64,000 nucleotides of DNA, from assembly GCF_003044185.1 (NCBI RefSeq), contig NZ_PYYB01000001.1, positions 1,674,001-1,738,000 on the forward strand, in the 5' to 3' direction. Shown one piece after another: positions 38,066 to 45,956 of this stretch. Position 1 is the stretch's first letter; each line of letters starts with the position of its first letter. The stretch comes from Paraconexibacter algicola (GTDB taxonomy: Bacteria; Actinomycetota; Thermoleophilia; Solirubrobacterales; Solirubrobacteraceae). The notes under the pieces were generated by a model. The model was not told the DNA's origin, did no database searches, and saw nothing but the letters and a program-made list of their open reading frames with translations. A program made the translations under genes and the position numbers.

Positions 38066-39129
38066 GCGAGACCCGACGCGTCGTCGCCGTCCAGCTGCGC
38101 GTGGAGCGCGGAGAGGTCGCGCGCAACCTGCGCCACATCGAGGACATCGTCGGGCAGGCCGTGCGCGAGCACGACCCCGACATGCTGTTCCTCCCGGAGA
38201 GCGCCAACGCTCCCAACATCGCCCACCCCGTCATGCGCGACGTCACCGAGCCGCTCGTCGGCCCGACGCTCGCGACCTACCGGCGCCTCGCGCGCGAGCA
38301 CGGCTGCACGATCGGCGGCGGCTACCTGGCGGTGCGCGGCGCGCACGCCCGGGGCACGTACGCGGTCTGCGAGCCGGACGGCTCCGTGCACTTCCACGAC
38401 AAGGACCAGCCGTCCATGTGGGAGAACGCCTACTACTCGGCCGGCACCGACCCGGGAATCGTCGACACCGCGCTTGGACCCGTGGGTGTCGCGAACGGGT
38501 TCGAGTGGCTCCGCAGCCGTACCGCGGCCCGCCTCCGGGGTCGCGTGCGGATCGTCGCGGGCGGGATGTGCTTCCCGTCGTTCCCCTCGTGGAAGGCGAC
38601 CCGGCCGTGGTTCTGGAATCGCGAGCACGCGACGATGGTCGAGCTCGCACGCGAGACGCCCGGTCGCATGGCGCGCGTCGTCGGCGTGCCGTGCGTCATG
38701 CCCTCGCACGTCGGCGACATCACGATGAAGACCCCGTTCGCGTCGTGGATCGACTGGCCGACGATCACGCTCGGCGAGACGCAGATCTGCGACGCGCAGG
38801 GCACCTCGCTGGGATCGCTGTCGTACGCCGACGGCGAGGGGTACGTGTGCGCGGACCTCGACTGGAGCGGTGCCGCGGAGCCGATGAACCCGGTGCCGCC
38901 CCGCTTCTGGATGCCCGTGCTGCCGTGGACGGTCCACGCCGTCTGGTACGCCACCAACGCCCAGGGACGCTGCTCCTACGCGCTGCGCCACCGGCGCGGC
39001 GAGCACTGGTGGCAGCAGCCGGGCGCCCACGACGGCAGCGACCTGCCCGACCACGTGCCGGCCGGCATGCTCCCCGACCCGGCCGGCGCGCCGGCGGCGG
39101 CCGACGATCCGTCGCTGAGCGCCGCGTAA
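38062..39129 (+). CDS. Nitrilase-superfamily protein 2 lacking the catalytic cysteine
   Basis: A 355-residue nitrilase-fold protein, paralogous to the one at 31060-32088 over its whole length (shared RLAREHGC, RGTYAxCEPDG, HDKD, DGEGYVCAD, SDLPDHVPA-type blocks). E46 (LPESA) and K114 (HDKDQPSMWE) of the triad are present. The nucleophile segment reads GPVGVANGFEW with Gly146 in place of Cys. A GGMCFPSF block after it corresponds to GGMHFPSY in the paralogue, so that Cys is not conserved either. Translation is coupled to flavin monooxygenase 2 by a 4-base overlap. The conserved loss of Cys with retained Glu and Lys suggests a selected, not decaying, function. Confidence 0.82.
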   Translation: MSETRRVVAVQLRVERGEVARNLRHIEDIVGQAVREHDPDMLFLPESANAPNIAHPVMRDVTEPLVGPTLATYRRLAREHGCTIGGGYLAVRGAHARGTYAVCEPDGSVHFHDKDQPSMWENAYYSAGTDPGIVDTALGPVGVANGFEWLRSRTAARLRGRVRIVAGGMCFPSFPSWKATRPWFWNREHATMVELARETPGRMARVVGVPCVMPSHVGDITMKTPFASWIDWPTITLGETQICDAQGTSLGSLSYADGEGYVCADLDWSGAAEPMNPVPPRFWMPVLPWTVHAVWYATNAQGRCSYALRHRRGEHWWQQPGAHDGSDLPDHVPAGMLPDPAGAPAAADDPSLSAA

Positions 39130-39158
39130 CTTCCGGGTCCGTCGACAGTTGGGCGGGC

Positions 39159-40697
39159 ATGACCCTGCGCTCCACCCTCCTGCTCGCCGCGGCGGGCACG
39201 GCCCTGCTCCCCGCCTCGGCGGCCGCCGCGACCCGCCACGCGGCGCCGGACGGCGCCGGCACGGCCTGCACGCAGGCCGCCCCGTGCTCGTTGACGACCG
39301 CGGTGAGCGGCGCGACCAGCGGGGACGACGTCGACCTCGGCACCGGGACCTACGGCAGCACCGCCTCGCCCCTGACCACGTCGATCCAGCCGACCGCGCT
39401 CGACGTGCACGTGCACGGGGCAGGCCCGGGGCGCCGGGCGACGATCATCTCGACGGCGGTCGATCCGGTCGCGATCACGATGGCGGGCGGAGCCGTCAGC
39501 GACCTCACAATCCGTCAGCTGTCCACCGCGAACCACCGCGGCCTGCTGCTGAGCGGCGACACGACCGCGACGCGCGTCGACGTGCGCGTCGTCGGGACCG
39601 GTGGCTCGAGCGCCTGTCAGCTGCAGGGCAACGCGGTACTGGCGGACGCGCTCTGCGTCGCGACCGGCCAGTACGCGAACGCGCTGTCGGCTTCGGGAAC
39701 CCTCAGCGGCCCGAACGCGCCGACCGCCCGCAACGTCACCGCGGTCGTCACGACGCCGGTGCCGGCCGGCAACGACAACTTCGGCAACGCCATCTCGGTG
39801 TTCTCGGTCGCGACGCGCCCGACGACCCTGCGGCTGGTGAACGCCGTCGCCGACAGTCCCAACCACGACATCCGCGTCGTCCAGGACACCGCGACCGCCG
39901 GCGTCGTGCGCTCCTTCACGGTGGCCGACGACATCAGCCTGGCCGGCGGCGGCTACGCCCTCGGCGGAGCCGGCAACACGGCGGCCGCACCCACCTATGG
40001 CGGTGACTACCTGCCGGCGCCCGGATCGGCGATGGTCGACGCGGGCGTGACGGAGCCCGCCAACGGCCTGCTGGACCTGCAGGGGGTCGCCCGGTCGATC
40101 GGGCCGGCGACGGACATCGGCGCCTTCGAGCGGCCGCTGGCGCCGGTCGCCGACGCGGCGACGGCCGAGGCGGTCACCCAGACCGGGGCGGGCCTGCGCA
40201 GCCGCGTCGACCCGCGCGGCTCGGCGACGACGTACCGCTTCGAGTACGGCCCGACCGCCGCCTACGGGAGCAGGACGCCGGAGCGCACGGCCGCGACGCT
40301 CGACCCTGCCCGCGACGTCGCCGAGACGATCGCCGGTCTGACGGCCGGGACGACCTACCACGCGCGGCTCGTCGCCACGAACGCCGCCGGAACGGCCACC
40401 GGACCCGACCTGACCTTCGCCACGCCGCCTGCCCCGGTGACCGCGACCCCCGCTCCCGCGGTCACGCCCACTCCGACCCCGGCGCCCGCGCGCGCATGCA
40501 CGGTCCCGCGCGTGAAGCGCGGCACGACGCTGACCGCGGCGCGTCGGGCCCTGACGCGGGCGGGGTGCCGAATCGCCGCCACCCGCCGCGTGCGGTCCCG
40601 CACCGTCCGCACGGGCCGGGTCGTCGGCCTGAGCGTCGCGGCGGGACGGCGGACGACCGCCGCCGTCGCGGTGCGCGTCAGCCGCGGCCGGCGCTAG
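39159..40697 (+). CDS. Secreted beta-helix protein with C-terminal PASTA-like domain
   Basis: A 512-residue exported protein. The signal peptide is MTLRSTLLLAAAGTALLPAS plus AAAAT. A right-handed beta-helix-like region follows (about 28-310), ending in GSAMVDAGVTEPANGLLDLQ and GPATDIGAFERP, the choice-of-anchor Q signature. A fibronectin type III-like segment (about 330-410, YRFEYGPTAAYGSRTPE, LTAGTTYHARLVATNAAGT), a Pro/Thr linker and a PASTA-like domain (about 450-505, CTVPRVKRGTTLTAARRALT) complete it. PASTA domains bind peptidoglycan or muropeptides, so the protein may be wall-attached. ATG 39159 is the first start before the signal. It follows the nitrilase-like gene by 29 bases. Confidence 0.78.
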   Translation: MTLRSTLLLAAAGTALLPASAAAATRHAAPDGAGTACTQAAPCSLTTAVSGATSGDDVDLGTGTYGSTASPLTTSIQPTALDVHVHGAGPGRRATIISTAVDPVAITMAGGAVSDLTIRQLSTANHRGLLLSGDTTATRVDVRVVGTGGSSACQLQGNAVLADALCVATGQYANALSASGTLSGPNAPTARNVTAVVTTPVPAGNDNFGNAISVFSVATRPTTLRLVNAVADSPNHDIRVVQDTATAGVVRSFTVADDISLAGGGYALGGAGNTAAAPTYGGDYLPAPGSAMVDAGVTEPANGLLDLQGVARSIGPATDIGAFERPLAPVADAATAEAVTQTGAGLRSRVDPRGSATTYRFEYGPTAAYGSRTPERTAATLDPARDVAETIAGLTAGTTYHARLVATNAAGTATGPDLTFATPPAPVTATPAPAVTPTPTPAPARACTVPRVKRGTTLTAARRALTRAGCRIAATRRVRSRTVRTGRVVGLSVAAGRRTTAAVAVRVSRGRR

Positions 40698-40720
40698 GTC
40701 CCGCCGGAGCGGACGGGACC
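40697..40720. terminator. Hairpin between convergent genes
   Basis: GGTCCCG and CGGGACC form a 7-bp stem with a 10-base loop in the 27-base gap between stops at 40697 and 40725. Weak and without U-tract. Confidence 0.4.
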
Positions 40721-40724
40721 GCGG

Positions 40725-41189
40725 TCAGTCGGTCGCGGTCTCCGTCCCGCCCTCGGCCTCGGCCTCGGGCGGCAGCGCGTAGCCGCGCTGGGCCTTGACG
40801 ACCTGCCCGACCTGGGTCAGGTGCTTGATCTTCGCCGAGACGGTGCTGGCGCTGACGTCGAGGCCGCGCGCGATGTCCCCGGCGGTCGAGCCCGGGTGCG
40901 CGCGCAGGAACGCGACCACCTCGGCGACGAGGTCGCGGCGCAGCGGCTTGATCTCCGCGCGCCGCTTGCGGGCCCGTGACGCCTTCTCGACGCGCTTGGT
41001 GTGCCGGGCCTTCTCCGGGGACGGGGAGGCGGGCGCGTCGGTGACCGGCAGCTGGGCGGCGTGGTCACGGAAGCTGCGCAGCTGCACCTCCACGTACTCC
41101 AGCCGGCCCTGCAGCTCGGCGATCTCGGACGCCAGCTGGGCGCGCTCGGCCTCGAGCGTCTCGATGACCTGGGTGATGCGTGTCGACAC
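40725..41189 (-). CDS. Coiled-coil winged-helix protein
   Basis: A 154-residue probable DNA-binding protein. Residues 5-45 are a predicted coiled coil (IETLEAERAQLASEIAELQG, then RLEYVEVQLRSF). A basic hinge (TKRVEKASRARKRRAEIKP) leads to a winged helix-turn-helix at about 82-145 (LVAEVVAFLRAHPGSTAGDI, LDVSASTVSAKIKHL). Start GTG 41189 is preceded by AAGGAG at a good distance. It is the second gene of a two-gene unit with the nucleotidyltransferase-like protein, 28 bases apart. It may be a regulator; a toxin-antitoxin role is conceivable but not shown. Confidence 0.7.
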   Translation of the reverse strand: MSTRITQVIETLEAERAQLASEIAELQGRLEYVEVQLRSFRDHAAQLPVTDAPASPSPEKARHTKRVEKASRARKRRAEIKPLRRDLVAEVVAFLRAHPGSTAGDIARGLDVSASTVSAKIKHLTQVGQVVKAQRGYALPPEAEAEGGTETATD

Positions 41190-41217
41190 GGGGTCTCCTT
41201 GGGGGTCGCGCGCCGGC

Positions 41218-41811
41218 TCAGTGCGGGCGGCGGAGGTTCGCGAACGTGCGCGGGCCGCTGAGGACCGGCACGGGGGCGATGCGCCCGCCGCGAGCGGCGC
41301 GCCGCTCGGCCTTCGCGGCGGCGGCACGGCGCTTGAGGCGCTGCATGTCGCGCTCACGCTGGCTCATCGTCGAGAGCTCGGGGAGCACGTCGGTCGCGTC
41401 GGCGCGGCGCGGGGTCATGATCGGGGCGTCGGGCACGACGTCGACGGCGAGGCCGGGCTCGATCTCCACCCGCCGCGAGGACTCGTAGTAGCGGCCGTAG
41501 CGACCGTCGGCGACGTCCACGACCATGATGTCGGTGTCGGCGCCGTCCACGCGCATCGGCCAGCGCGACGGGCCGCAGCGCAGCAGGTGGTCGTAGTCGA
41601 CCGGGAGCGTCTCGCGCTCGCCGGGGACGCGGCCGGTCGCGTTCATGCGCTGGAGCGCGCGGACGAGCCGGTCGAGGTTGCGGCGCGAGGGGCCGGGCAC
41701 GACCGTGATCGAGTCGATGTCGTCGTCCTCCAGCAGGAGGAACTCCACGCCCGAGGCCCGCAGGCCGCGGGCGAGGGCGGTCACGTAGTCGTCGAACTGC
41801 TCCGCTCGCAT
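41218..41811 (-). CDS. Hypothetical protein, distant nucleotidyltransferase-fold similarity
   Basis: A 197-residue acidic-then-basic protein. The N-terminal half (GVEFLLLEDDDIDSITVVPG, then RNLDRLVRALQRMNATGRV) resembles small nucleotidyltransferase-fold proteins, where a GVxxLLVGG strand and DID motif precede an R-L-xxAL helix. The usual glycine pair and first aspartates are not in the normal arrangement, so activity is doubtful. DGADTDIMVVDVADGRYGRY lies near residue 92. The C-terminus is an Arg/Ala-rich helix. A TACGGT -10 box is 10 bases before ATG 41811. It precedes the winged-helix gene. Assignment is tentative. Confidence 0.5.
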   Translation of the reverse strand: MRAEQFDDYVTALARGLRASGVEFLLLEDDDIDSITVVPGPSRRNLDRLVRALQRMNATGRVPGERETLPVDYDHLLRCGPSRWPMRVDGADTDIMVVDVADGRYGRYYESSRRVEIEPGLAVDVVPDAPIMTPRRADATDVLPELSTMSQRERDMQRLKRRAAAAKAERRAARGGRIAPVPVLSGPRTFANLRRPH

Positions 41812-41888
41812 GGTGCGTTGCACCGTAGGCGCGGGCGGAAGGAGTGTCGACCGCGGCAACGACGCTTGCGCGACGTCGCGGTCCGGGC

Positions 41889-42449
41889 TCAGGCGAATCG
41901 CGGGGCGTTGAGGGCGATCCAGTCCTCCATGGCGGCGTCGACGCCGGCACGGTCGCCGGTGGCGAGCAGGTCGAGCAGCAGCCCGCGGGTCAGCGCCAGG
42001 CCCGCCCGTGCGAACGCCCGCGCCTGCGCGGGGGGGAGGCCGAGGGCCTCGGCGAGCCGCGCGGTCGGTTCCAGCCACGAGTCGACCGCGCCGGGGAGGA
42101 ACGCCCCGGTGGGCGGTCGTCCCCGAAGCGCCTGGGCGTAGACCTCGAAGAACAGCCGCTCGCTGGGCCACAGCGACGGGTCCGAGATGTGCGCCCACCA
42201 GGCACGCTGCGCGTCGGCGAACGACAGCGTCGGGTCGACCGAGAGGTCGTCGATCGCGGCGAGCTGGCGCCGTTCGACCTCCTGCACGATCGCGACCCAC
42301 AGCCCGTCCTTGGAGCCGAAGTGGTGGATCAGCATGCGGTGGCTCGTCCCGAGCTCCGCGGCCAGGGCGCGGAGCGAGAGGTCGGTGAGGCCGCGGTCGG
42401 CGACGAACGCGATCGCGGCGTCGAGGAGCTTCTCGCGCGGACCGGGCAC
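41889..42449 (-). CDS. TetR-family regulator
   Basis: A 186-residue regulator. The helix-turn-helix is at residues 5-52: REKLLDAAIAFVADRGLTDL, then LRALAAELGTSHRMLIHHFG. The C-terminal domain contains DPSLWPSERLFFEVYAQAL and ALTRGLLLDLLATGD. GTG 42449 lies 6 bases after a TACACT -10 box (42456-42461). A perfect GTGTACCA-TC-TGGTACAC palindrome covers both divergent -10 boxes, so it probably represses itself and the divergent SRPBCC gene. Ligand unknown. Confidence 0.87.
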   Translation of the reverse strand: MPGPREKLLDAAIAFVADRGLTDLSLRALAAELGTSHRMLIHHFGSKDGLWVAIVQEVERRQLAAIDDLSVDPTLSFADAQRAWWAHISDPSLWPSERLFFEVYAQALRGRPPTGAFLPGAVDSWLEPTARLAEALGLPPAQARAFARAGLALTRGLLLDLLATGDRAGVDAAMEDWIALNAPRFA

Positions 42450-42456
42450 CAGAAGA

Positions 42457-42474
42457 GTGTACCATCTGGTACAC
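42457..42474. promoter_or_regulatory. TetR operator between TetR and SRPBCC genes
   Basis: Perfect dyad GTGTACCA-TC-TGGTACAC. It overlaps the minus-strand TACACT box and a plus-strand TACCAT box (42460-42465) that precedes ATG 42476 by 10 bases. Confidence 0.75.
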
Positions 42475-42475
42475 C

Positions 42476-42925
42476 ATGCCCGAGCCTGTCACCGTCTCCA
42501 TCGACGTCCCCCAGGGACGCGAGGCCGTCTACGACCACCTCGACGTGCTCGCCAACCACGAGGCGTTCACCGACCACCTGCTGCGCGACTGGCAGCCCAG
42601 TGGTCCGACGCGCGGCGTCGGCGCGCGCGCCCGCGTGCACGTCAAGGCGCTCGGCGTCCGCGACGTCGTCGACATCGAGGTCACGGAGGTCCGAGCGCCC
42701 GAGCTGATCGTCGAGCGCAACATCGCCCACCGGGCCGGACGGACCGCGGAGGGCACCTACCGGCTCCAGGAGCTGCCGGACGGCGGCACGCGGATCGCCT
42801 TCGAGTACCGGTGGATCGTCACCCCGGTCGTCGACCGGCTCACCGCCCCGGTCGCGCGCGCGGTCATCCGCCGGACCAACGAGACCGCGATGCGGCGGCT
42901 GGCCGAGCAGCTCGCAACCGCCTGA
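42476..42925 (+). CDS. SRPBCC-family (START-like) protein
   Basis: A 149-residue protein of the polyketide cyclase/SRPBCC helix-grip fold: MPEPVTVSIDVPQGREAVYD, VLANHEAFTDHLLRDWQPSG, ARVHVKALGVRDVVDIEVTE, FEYRWIVTPVVDRLTAPVA. The fold binds hydrophobic ligands in a central cavity; some members are cyclases or dehydratases, most are uncharacterised. It is divergent from the TetR gene and shares its operator, suggesting induction by a ligand. No catalytic residue can be named. Confidence 0.8.
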   Translation: MPEPVTVSIDVPQGREAVYDHLDVLANHEAFTDHLLRDWQPSGPTRGVGARARVHVKALGVRDVVDIEVTEVRAPELIVERNIAHRAGRTAEGTYRLQELPDGGTRIAFEYRWIVTPVVDRLTAPVARAVIRRTNETAMRRLAEQLATA

Positions 42926-42943
42926 GGCCGCCCACGACGACGT

Positions 42944-42979
42944 CGGGCCGGCGCCGCGCAGCACGCGGACACCGGCCCG
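42944..42979. terminator. Hairpin between SRPBCC and SDR genes
   Basis: CGGGCCGG (42944-42951) and CCGGCCCG (42972-42979) form an 8-bp stem with a 20-base, partly self-complementary loop between two convergent stops (42925, 42998). Confidence 0.5.
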
Positions 42980-42997
42980 AGCGGTCGCCTGAGGGAG

Positions 42998-43759
42998 CTA
43001 CAGGACGGAGGCGCGCGCGCCGCCGTCGAGGACGTAGGCCGAGCCGGAGCTGAAGCTCGACCGGGGGCCCGCGAGGAACACGGCGAGCTTGCCGACCTCC
43101 TCGGGCGTGCCGTAGCGGCCCTGCTTGGCGGCGATCAGGTCGTCGAAGGGCATCGGCAGGCCGAGCGCCTCGAAGTCCGCCTTGCGGTCGACGACGAGCT
43201 GGGTGTCGATGAACCCGGGGCAGATCGCGTTGACGCGGACGCCCGCGTCACGGAGCTCGATCGCCGCGGTCTGCGTCAGCGACACGACCGCCGCCTTCGA
43301 CGCCGCGTAGCTGCCGATCAGCGGTGCGGCGGCCTGCGAGGTGATCGACGCGATGTTCACGATCGTCCCGCCGCCGCCACCGGCGATGACCGGGCCCGCG
43401 TAGCGGGTCACCAGGAACACGCCGTCGAGGTTGATCGACGTCACCTTGCGGAAGTCCGCGAGCGACTGCCCGACGAGCGGGGCCATGTGGGCGATGCCCG
43501 CGTTGGCGACCGCGATGTCGAGCCTGCCGTGCGTGTCGACCGCGTGCTGCACGAGCGCCTGGACGTCCTCCTCGCTGCTGGCGTCCGCCGCGAACGACGA
43601 GCCGCCGCCCAGTGCGGAGGAGACGGCCTGGGCCGCGTCGGCGTTGATGTCCGACACGACGACCGTCGCGCCCTCGGCCGCGAGGGCCTCCGCGACGGCC
43701 TTGCCGATGCCCTGTCCGGCACCGGTGACGATGGCGACCTTGCTGTCCAGCTGACCCAT
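42998..43759 (-). CDS. Short-chain dehydrogenase/reductase (SDR) a
   Basis: A 253-residue classical SDR. The cofactor motif TGAGQGIG (residues 12-19), NAGI near 86, catalytic Ser in SITSQ near 138 and YAASK near 151 are present; the NAD preference is suggested by the Asp at the end of beta-2 (SDIN). It oxidises an alcohol or reduces a ketone. It begins directly after the stop of the next SDR gene (43760), so the two are one operon. The pair share about the same length and layout and likely arose by duplication. The substrate is unknown. Confidence 0.87.
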   Translation of the reverse strand: MGQLDSKVAIVTGAGQGIGKAVAEALAAEGATVVVSDINADAAQAVSSALGGGSSFAADASSEEDVQALVQHAVDTHGRLDIAVANAGIAHMAPLVGQSLADFRKVTSINLDGVFLVTRYAGPVIAGGGGGTIVNIASITSQAAAPLIGSYAASKAAVVSLTQTAAIELRDAGVRVNAICPGFIDTQLVVDRKADFEALGLPMPFDDLIAAKQGRYGTPEEVGKLAVFLAGPRSSFSSGSAYVLDGGARASVL

Positions 43760-44521
43760 TTAGAGCAACCCCGCAGTCAGAGCGTTGTCGAGGACGTAGT
43801 GCGACCCGGTGGTCCACGCCGCGTCGTCGGACGCGAGGAACGCGGTCATCTCGGCGACCTCGGCCGGCGTGCCGCGACGGCCCTGCTTGAGCGCCGCGAG
43901 CTCCTCGAAGTCCATGCCGGTGAGCGCCTCGACGGGCGCGACCAGGCGGTCGACCATCGCGGTGTCGATGAACGCCGGGCAGACCGCGTTGATGCGGATG
44001 TTGTGCGCGCGCAGCTCGTACGCGGCGACGCGGGTGAGCTGGATGACCGCGGCCTTCGACGCGCAGTAGCTGCCGAGCAGCGGCGCGCCGCCGACCCCGG
44101 CGACCGAGGACATGTTCACGATCGTCCCGCCGCCGGCGGCGACGAGGTGCGGGGTGGCGTGCTTCATGCCCAGCCAGACGCCCTTGACGTTGATGTCCAT
44201 CATCCGGTCGAAGTCCTCCTCGGACTGCTCGACCAGGATCGACGCGATCTCGATGCCCGCGTTGTTGACGACGAGGTTGAACCCGCCGTCGAAGGCCTCC
44301 TGGGCGGCCGCGAACTGCGCCTCCTGGTCGGCGGCCGAGGAGACGTCGCAGCGGCTGGAGCCGACGGCGCCGAGCTCCCTGGCCGTCTCGGCGACGCCCT
44401 CCTCGTTGATGTCCGTGAGGTACACGGACGCGCCGCGCTCCACGAACAGCTCCGCGATCGCGCGACCGAGCCCGGTCGCGGCGCCGGTGATCACGGCTCT
44501 CTTGCCCTCCAGCTCTGCCAT
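43760..44521 (-). CDS. Short-chain dehydrogenase/reductase (SDR) b
   Basis: A 253-residue classical SDR, paralogous to the downstream SDR. Motifs: TGAATGLG (12-19), NNAGIE near 88, SSVAGVGGAP with the catalytic Ser near 138, YCASK near 151 and PAFIDTAMVDRL. TDIN at the end of beta-2 suggests NAD. Its ATG is preceded by AGGAGGAGAG, a strong ribosome site, with a TAGGGT -10 box at 44550-44555 (minus strand), so this operon is transcribed with a short leader. First gene of the two-SDR operon. Confidence 0.87.
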   Translation of the reverse strand: MAELEGKRAVITGAATGLGRAIAELFVERGASVYLTDINEEGVAETARELGAVGSSRCDVSSAADQEAQFAAAQEAFDGGFNLVVNNAGIEIASILVEQSEEDFDRMMDINVKGVWLGMKHATPHLVAAGGGTIVNMSSVAGVGGAPLLGSYCASKAAVIQLTRVAAYELRAHNIRINAVCPAFIDTAMVDRLVAPVEALTGMDFEELAALKQGRRGTPAEVAEMTAFLASDDAAWTTGSHYVLDNALTAGLL

Positions 44522-44591
44522 CTCTCCTCCTGGGACGTACTCGGGGACCCGACCCTAGTCCGCGCGTCGCGCACGGCGGTAGGGCGGTTCC

Positions 44592-44610
44592 CACCCCGGC
44601 CCGGGGTGGA
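44592..44610. promoter_or_regulatory. 19-bp palindrome upstream of the SDR operon
   Basis: CCACCCCGG-C-CCGGGGTGG is perfectly symmetric and lies 37 bases upstream of the TAGGGT -10 box of the SDR b gene. The 1-base centre makes it a poor hairpin, so an operator is more likely than a terminator. Confidence 0.45.
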
Positions 44611-44630
44611 GTTGGGCTCCTGCGACAAAC

Positions 44631-44648
44631 GCCCGCGACGGCGGGCGC
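44631..44648 (-). terminator. Hairpin after SDR c
   Basis: CGCCCGC-GACG-GCGGGCG forms a 7-bp stem with a 4-base loop, starting 9 bases after the stop of the gene ending at 44657 (minus strand). Confidence 0.45.
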
Positions 44649-44656
44649 ACGGTCCG

Positions 44657-45394
44657 TCAGGCGCGCGGCCCGGGGATGTTGCGGAAGCCGAACGGCTGGC
44701 TCTCGCGCCCGGCCTGCACGAACCAGCACTCGCCGCTCATGTCGCCGTCGAACAGCGCGAGGACGGTGTCGGCGACCTGCTCGGCGGGGATGATCGGCAG
44801 CCCCTGGGCGACGAGCGCCTCGCGGAACGGGGCGATGATCTTCGACTCGCTGAACCCGGGGCAGACCGCGTTGATCCGCACGCCGCGCTGCTCCTTCATC
44901 GCCGCGAGGGAGCGGACCAGGCCCACGACCGCGTGCTTGTTGGCCGCGTACAGCGGGTCGAGCGGCACGGCGGTGAGCCCGGCCAGCGAGGCGGTGGCGA
45001 CGATCGCCCCGCCGCCGCGGCGCTCGAACGCCGGCAGCGCGGCGTGGATGCCGAACACGACGCCGTCGAGGTTGACCCCCATGACGTGGCGGTAGCGCTC
45101 CTCGTCGAACTCCTCGCCGAGGCCGATGCCGCTGGAGACGCCCGCGTTGGCGTAGAGGAGGTCGAGTCCTCCGTAGGTCGCCTCGGTGGCGGCGACCGCG
45201 GCGCGGTTCTCCTCCAGGGAGCGCACGTCGCAGCGCACGAACGTGCCGCCGAGCTCCTCGGCGACCGCCTGGCCACCGGCCTCGTCGACGTCGGCGCACA
45301 TGACCTGGGCACCGCGGGCGGCGAGCGCGGTGGCGACGGCGCGGCCGAGACCGCTCGCCGCGCCGGTGACGAGGGCGACCTGGGGAGAGCTCAT
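44657..45394 (-). CDS. Short-chain dehydrogenase/reductase (SDR) c
   Basis: A 245-residue classical SDR with TGAASGLG (residues 10-17), ANAGV near 85, the Ser in TASLAG near 135 and the variant active-site block YAANKHAV near 149 (Asn in place of the usual Ser before Lys, Tyr and Lys kept). ADVD at the end of beta-2 suggests NAD. It follows the membrane-protein gene by 9 bases on the same strand and may be transcribed with it. Less similar to the two SDRs downstream than they are to each other. Substrate unknown. Confidence 0.85.
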   Translation of the reverse strand: MSSPQVALVTGAASGLGRAVATALAARGAQVMCADVDEAGGQAVAEELGGTFVRCDVRSLEENRAAVAATEATYGGLDLLYANAGVSSGIGLGEEFDEERYRHVMGVNLDGVVFGIHAALPAFERRGGGAIVATASLAGLTAVPLDPLYAANKHAVVGLVRSLAAMKEQRGVRINAVCPGFSESKIIAPFREALVAQGLPIIPAEQVADTVLALFDGDMSGECWFVQAGRESQPFGFRNIPGPRA

Positions 45395-45403
45395 GGGCGC
45401 AGC

Positions 45404-45874
45404 CTACGCGGCGGCGCGGGAGGCGCGCCCGCGCGGGGGCCCGCCGAGCACGGCGGCGGCCAGCGCGACGAGCGCGGAGACCACGAGGACGGCCGCCCAC
45501 GAGCCGATCTCGTGCCCGAGCGGGTGTGAGACGACGAACAGGGCCAGCGCGACGAGCAGCAGGACCGCGGTCCGCGCGGTGCCGGCGACCGGGCGGACCT
45601 GGCGCGCGCACCACACGCCGCCGGCGACGAGCACGAGCCCGCCGAGCGGGCGCACGCCGGTGAGATCGGCGACCCCGAAGCCGAGGAGGAAGCTGAGCGC
45701 GGCGACGAGCGGGACGGGCACCACGAACAGGGTACGGACGAGGCGGCCGTCCGGGTCCCAGGACGGGGTGGCGACCGGCTGGCCGCCACCACGCCCGTGG
45801 GATGAGGGAGGGTGCTGCTGGAGCGGGTCCGCTCCGGTCCTTGCACCGCGGACGGCTGTGACATCCCCGGCCAC
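45404..45874 (-). CDS. Membrane protein of unknown function
   Basis: A 156-residue protein. After a polar N-terminal 45 residues rich in His/Pro/Gly, four hydrophobic segments are seen: LFVVPVPLVAALSFLLGFGV, GGLVLVAGGVWCA, TAVLLLVALALFVV and AAVLVVSALVALAAAVLGG. GTG 45874 has TACCGT 5 bases upstream (45880-45885), supporting this start. No family recognised. Confidence 0.6.
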   Translation of the reverse strand: MAGDVTAVRGARTGADPLQQHPPSSHGRGGGQPVATPSWDPDGRLVRTLFVVPVPLVAALSFLLGFGVADLTGVRPLGGLVLVAGGVWCARQVRPVAGTARTAVLLLVALALFVVSHPLGHEIGSWAAVLVVSALVALAAAVLGGPPRGRASRAAA

Positions 45875-45931
45875 CGACCACGGTAGGCGGACGGTGACGG
45901 CCGTCGCATCGGCCCGGCGCGGGACCTTCGT

Positions 45932-45944
45932 CCCCCGTTGGGGG
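45932..45944. terminator. Short G/C hairpin
   Basis: CCCCC-GTT-GGGGG lies 12 bases after the stop of the hotdog gene (minus strand) and upstream of the membrane-protein promoter. Either a terminator or an operator. Confidence 0.35.
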
Positions 45945-45956
45945 CAGGCCCGCGGC

